The notes under the pieces were generated by a model. The model worked only from the letters and a program-made list of their open reading frames with translations, was not told where the DNA came from and searched no databases. A program made the translations under genes and the position numbers. A stretch of 44,956 nucleotides of DNA from an uncultured Lachnospiraceae bacterium (GTDB lineage: Bacteria > Bacillota > Clostridia > Lachnospirales > Lachnospiraceae), in contig CAJTRA010000021.1 in the NCBI GenBank assembly GCA_910578345.1, positions 1 to 44,956 on the forward strand, in the 5' to 3' direction. Positions 43,794 through 44,956 of this stretch are shown here, piece after piece (within the stretch, counting starts at the first letter, position 1; every line of letters starts with the position of its first letter).

Positions 43794-44684
43794 ATGAATA
43801 GAATAAAAAGCTGGAAAGTGACACACAAAAATCTGACAAACATGCTTTTTGTCCTGCCGTTGCTGGTGATCAATATCACGTTTTTTGCCGTTCCCTTCGT
43901 GAAATCTCTCTATATGTCTCTATACGACTGGCCGCTTTTGGGGGATCGGACCTTTATCGGCATACAGAATTTTATCCGCGCATTTCAGGACAAAAAGTTT
44001 CTGCATTCGCTTCTGTTTACGATGGAGTATGCACTGATCGTGACGCCGATGTTGTTTCTGGTAGCGTTTGTCATGGCGATCTTAGTCAACCAGAAATTCA
44101 GAGGAGTCGGTATTTTCCGTACTATTTATTTTATGCCGGTTGTGATCTCCATGACAGCCAGTGCAGATATCTGGCTATGGATCTACAATGAACTGTATGG
44201 CGTGCTGAATCATGTGATGTTGGCAGTCGGAGTCATTGATTCGCCTGTGGCCTGGATGCATTTGCCAAAGACATCCCTTCCGGCGGTCTGTGCCATGGTC
44301 ACCTGGAAGATGGCAGGGTTTAGCATGTTGATGCTTCTTGGCGCGTTTCAGTCTGTCGATGAGGAGATCTATCAATCGGCAAGCATTGACGGGGCGGGTA
44401 AGATACAGCAGTTTTTCAGGATTACGCTGCCGCTGATCCGTCCAACGATCGGCCTTTCCATGGTGATTTCTATTATCGGATCCGTACTTGCCTTTGAGCA
44501 GTTTAAGATCATGACGGCAGGCGGACCGTCTTCTAAGACACAGACGGCTGTCTACTATATCTATCAGACTTCTTTCGGCCATTTCAAATTCGGATATGGG
44601 GCGGCGATGTCAATGATTCTGCTTGTGATTCTCGCTGTTCTTAGTTATTTTCAGTTTGCCGTGATGAAAGATTCGACGCAGTAG
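43794..44684 (+). CDS. Sugar ABC transporter permease, MalF/UgpA type, third importer
   Basis: A 296-residue permease with six predicted helices (LTNMLFVLPLLVINITFFAV first) and EAA loop EEIYQSASIDGAGKIQQFFR. Tail helices end at ILAVLSYFQFAVMKDSTQ. GGGGGTG is upstream of ATG 43794. It partners the MalG-type subunit that starts 12 bases downstream but is cut off. Intact itself. Confidence 0.92.
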   Translation: MNRIKSWKVTHKNLTNMLFVLPLLVINITFFAVPFVKSLYMSLYDWPLLGDRTFIGIQNFIRAFQDKKFLHSLLFTMEYALIVTPMLFLVAFVMAILVNQKFRGVGIFRTIYFMPVVISMTASADIWLWIYNELYGVLNHVMLAVGVIDSPVAWMHLPKTSLPAVCAMVTWKMAGFSMLMLLGAFQSVDEEIYQSASIDGAGKIQQFFRITLPLIRPTIGLSMVISIIGSVLAFEQFKIMTAGGPSSKTQTAVYYIYQTSFGHFKFGYGAAMSMILLVILAVLSYFQFAVMKDSTQ

Positions 44685-44696
44685 GGGAGGGTGCAG

Positions 44697-44924
44697 ATGA
44701 AGAGACATAATAGCAAGAAGATCATGATCGTGTTAAATATCCTGTTAGGTATGATCTGGCTTATGCCGATCTATTGGGCAGTCGTTACTTCAATCAAGAC
44801 ACAGAAGGAATTGTATGGAGGGATCAGCCTGATCCCGCGTGTAGCGACGTCGGAGAATTACGTGTCGTTGTTCCGGTACAAAGACGGTATTTTCTTTTTT
44901 TACTCAAACTTCGCACTTGCATAA
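44697..44924 (+). pseudogene. MalG/UgpE-type permease cut by the right terminal repeat
   Basis: ATG 44697 (GGGGAGGG upstream) opens a normal permease start (MKRHNSKKIM; LNILLGMIWLMPIYWAVVTS; IPRVATSENYVSLFRYKDGI). At ~44901 the frame enters the inverted repeat and ends NFALA at TAA 44922-44924 after ~75 codons, against ~275 expected. The gene is interrupted by an element or rearrangement, or the window simply crosses an assembly joint there. Without this subunit the third importer cannot work. Confidence 0.8.
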
Positions 44925-44954
44925 GTGCCTATGCACCTTGAAAATTCAATAAAA
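44902..44954. repeat. Right copy of the 53-bp terminal inverted repeat
   Basis: Exact reverse complement of bases 1-53, followed by AC at the window end. It replaces the coding sequence of the MalG-type permease. A T-run (44895-44901) precedes it. Confidence 0.85.
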
Positions 44955-44956
44955 AC

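Noticed and set aside
1..44956. tRNA or rRNA genes, prophage, integron or conjugative machinery
   Set aside because: No cloverleaf, rRNA-like stretch, integrase, relaxase, portal or capsid gene was recognised on either strand.

Overview
The window looks like a chromosomal segment of an anaerobic gut Firmicute, most likely a Lachnospiraceae (Clostridium XIVa) member. This rests on gene content, not on a marker gene: strong AGGAGG ribosome sites, three binding-protein sugar ABC importers with G/S/A/D-rich lipoprotein linkers, a YesL-type DUF624 protein, LacI and AraC regulators beside glycosidases, a GlpK/GlpA-BFD/FAD-oxidoreductase/DUF1667 glycerol block, and Uma2, IS3 and IS200 remnants. No rRNA, tRNA, CRISPR array or phage structural gene was seen. 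The first and last 53 bases are an inverted repeat. The right copy cuts a permease gene, so the window probably begins and ends in copies of a dispersed element.

Layout. 1-2.5 kb: repeat, an HTH gene tail, a 4Fe-4S aldo/keto reductase, a structured non-coding stretch and a frameshifted Uma2 gene. 2.5-12.3 kb: an apparently intact glycan locus (GH140-like DUF4038 enzyme, LacI regulator, binding protein, two permeases, DUF5060/DUF4038 enzyme, DUF624 protein, amidohydrolase). 12.4-23.1 kb: a second sugar locus under a LacI regulator with clear palindromic operators. Here five genes carry a stop codon or frameshift (binding protein, both permeases, a cupin protein, a UlaE-type epimerase). The regulator, FucU-type mutarotase, DUF6259 hydrolase and FGGY kinase are open. 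23.1-25.2 kb: a Uma2 stub and a convergent GntR/ABC operon.

25.2-30.3 kb: a glycerol-3-phosphate operon (glpK, two flavoproteins, DUF1667 protein) closed by a terminator. 30.3-34.1 kb: an AT-rich gene graveyard with a degenerate IS3 element, a decapitated and frameshifted AlbA_2 gene, a broken unknown gene and an IS200/IS605 transposase tail. 34.1-35.1 kb: a YCII protein and a GNAT acetyltransferase. 35.5-41.1 kb: a two-component system and an ABC/FtsX transporter. The two share a TTGAG-N6-TTGAG promoter element at the same distance from the -10 box, and a 42-codon leader ORF overlaps the response-regulator start. 41.1-44.9 kb: an AraC regulator divergent from a third sugar importer whose second permease is cut by the terminal repeat.

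How it works together: the first locus should cleave a plant-type or host glycan, import the product and regulate itself. The second looks like a complete route (hydrolase, importer, mutarotase, isomerase-like cupin, kinase, epimerase) now decaying or switched off. The two-component/FtsX block resembles envelope-stress or antimicrobial-peptide response modules.
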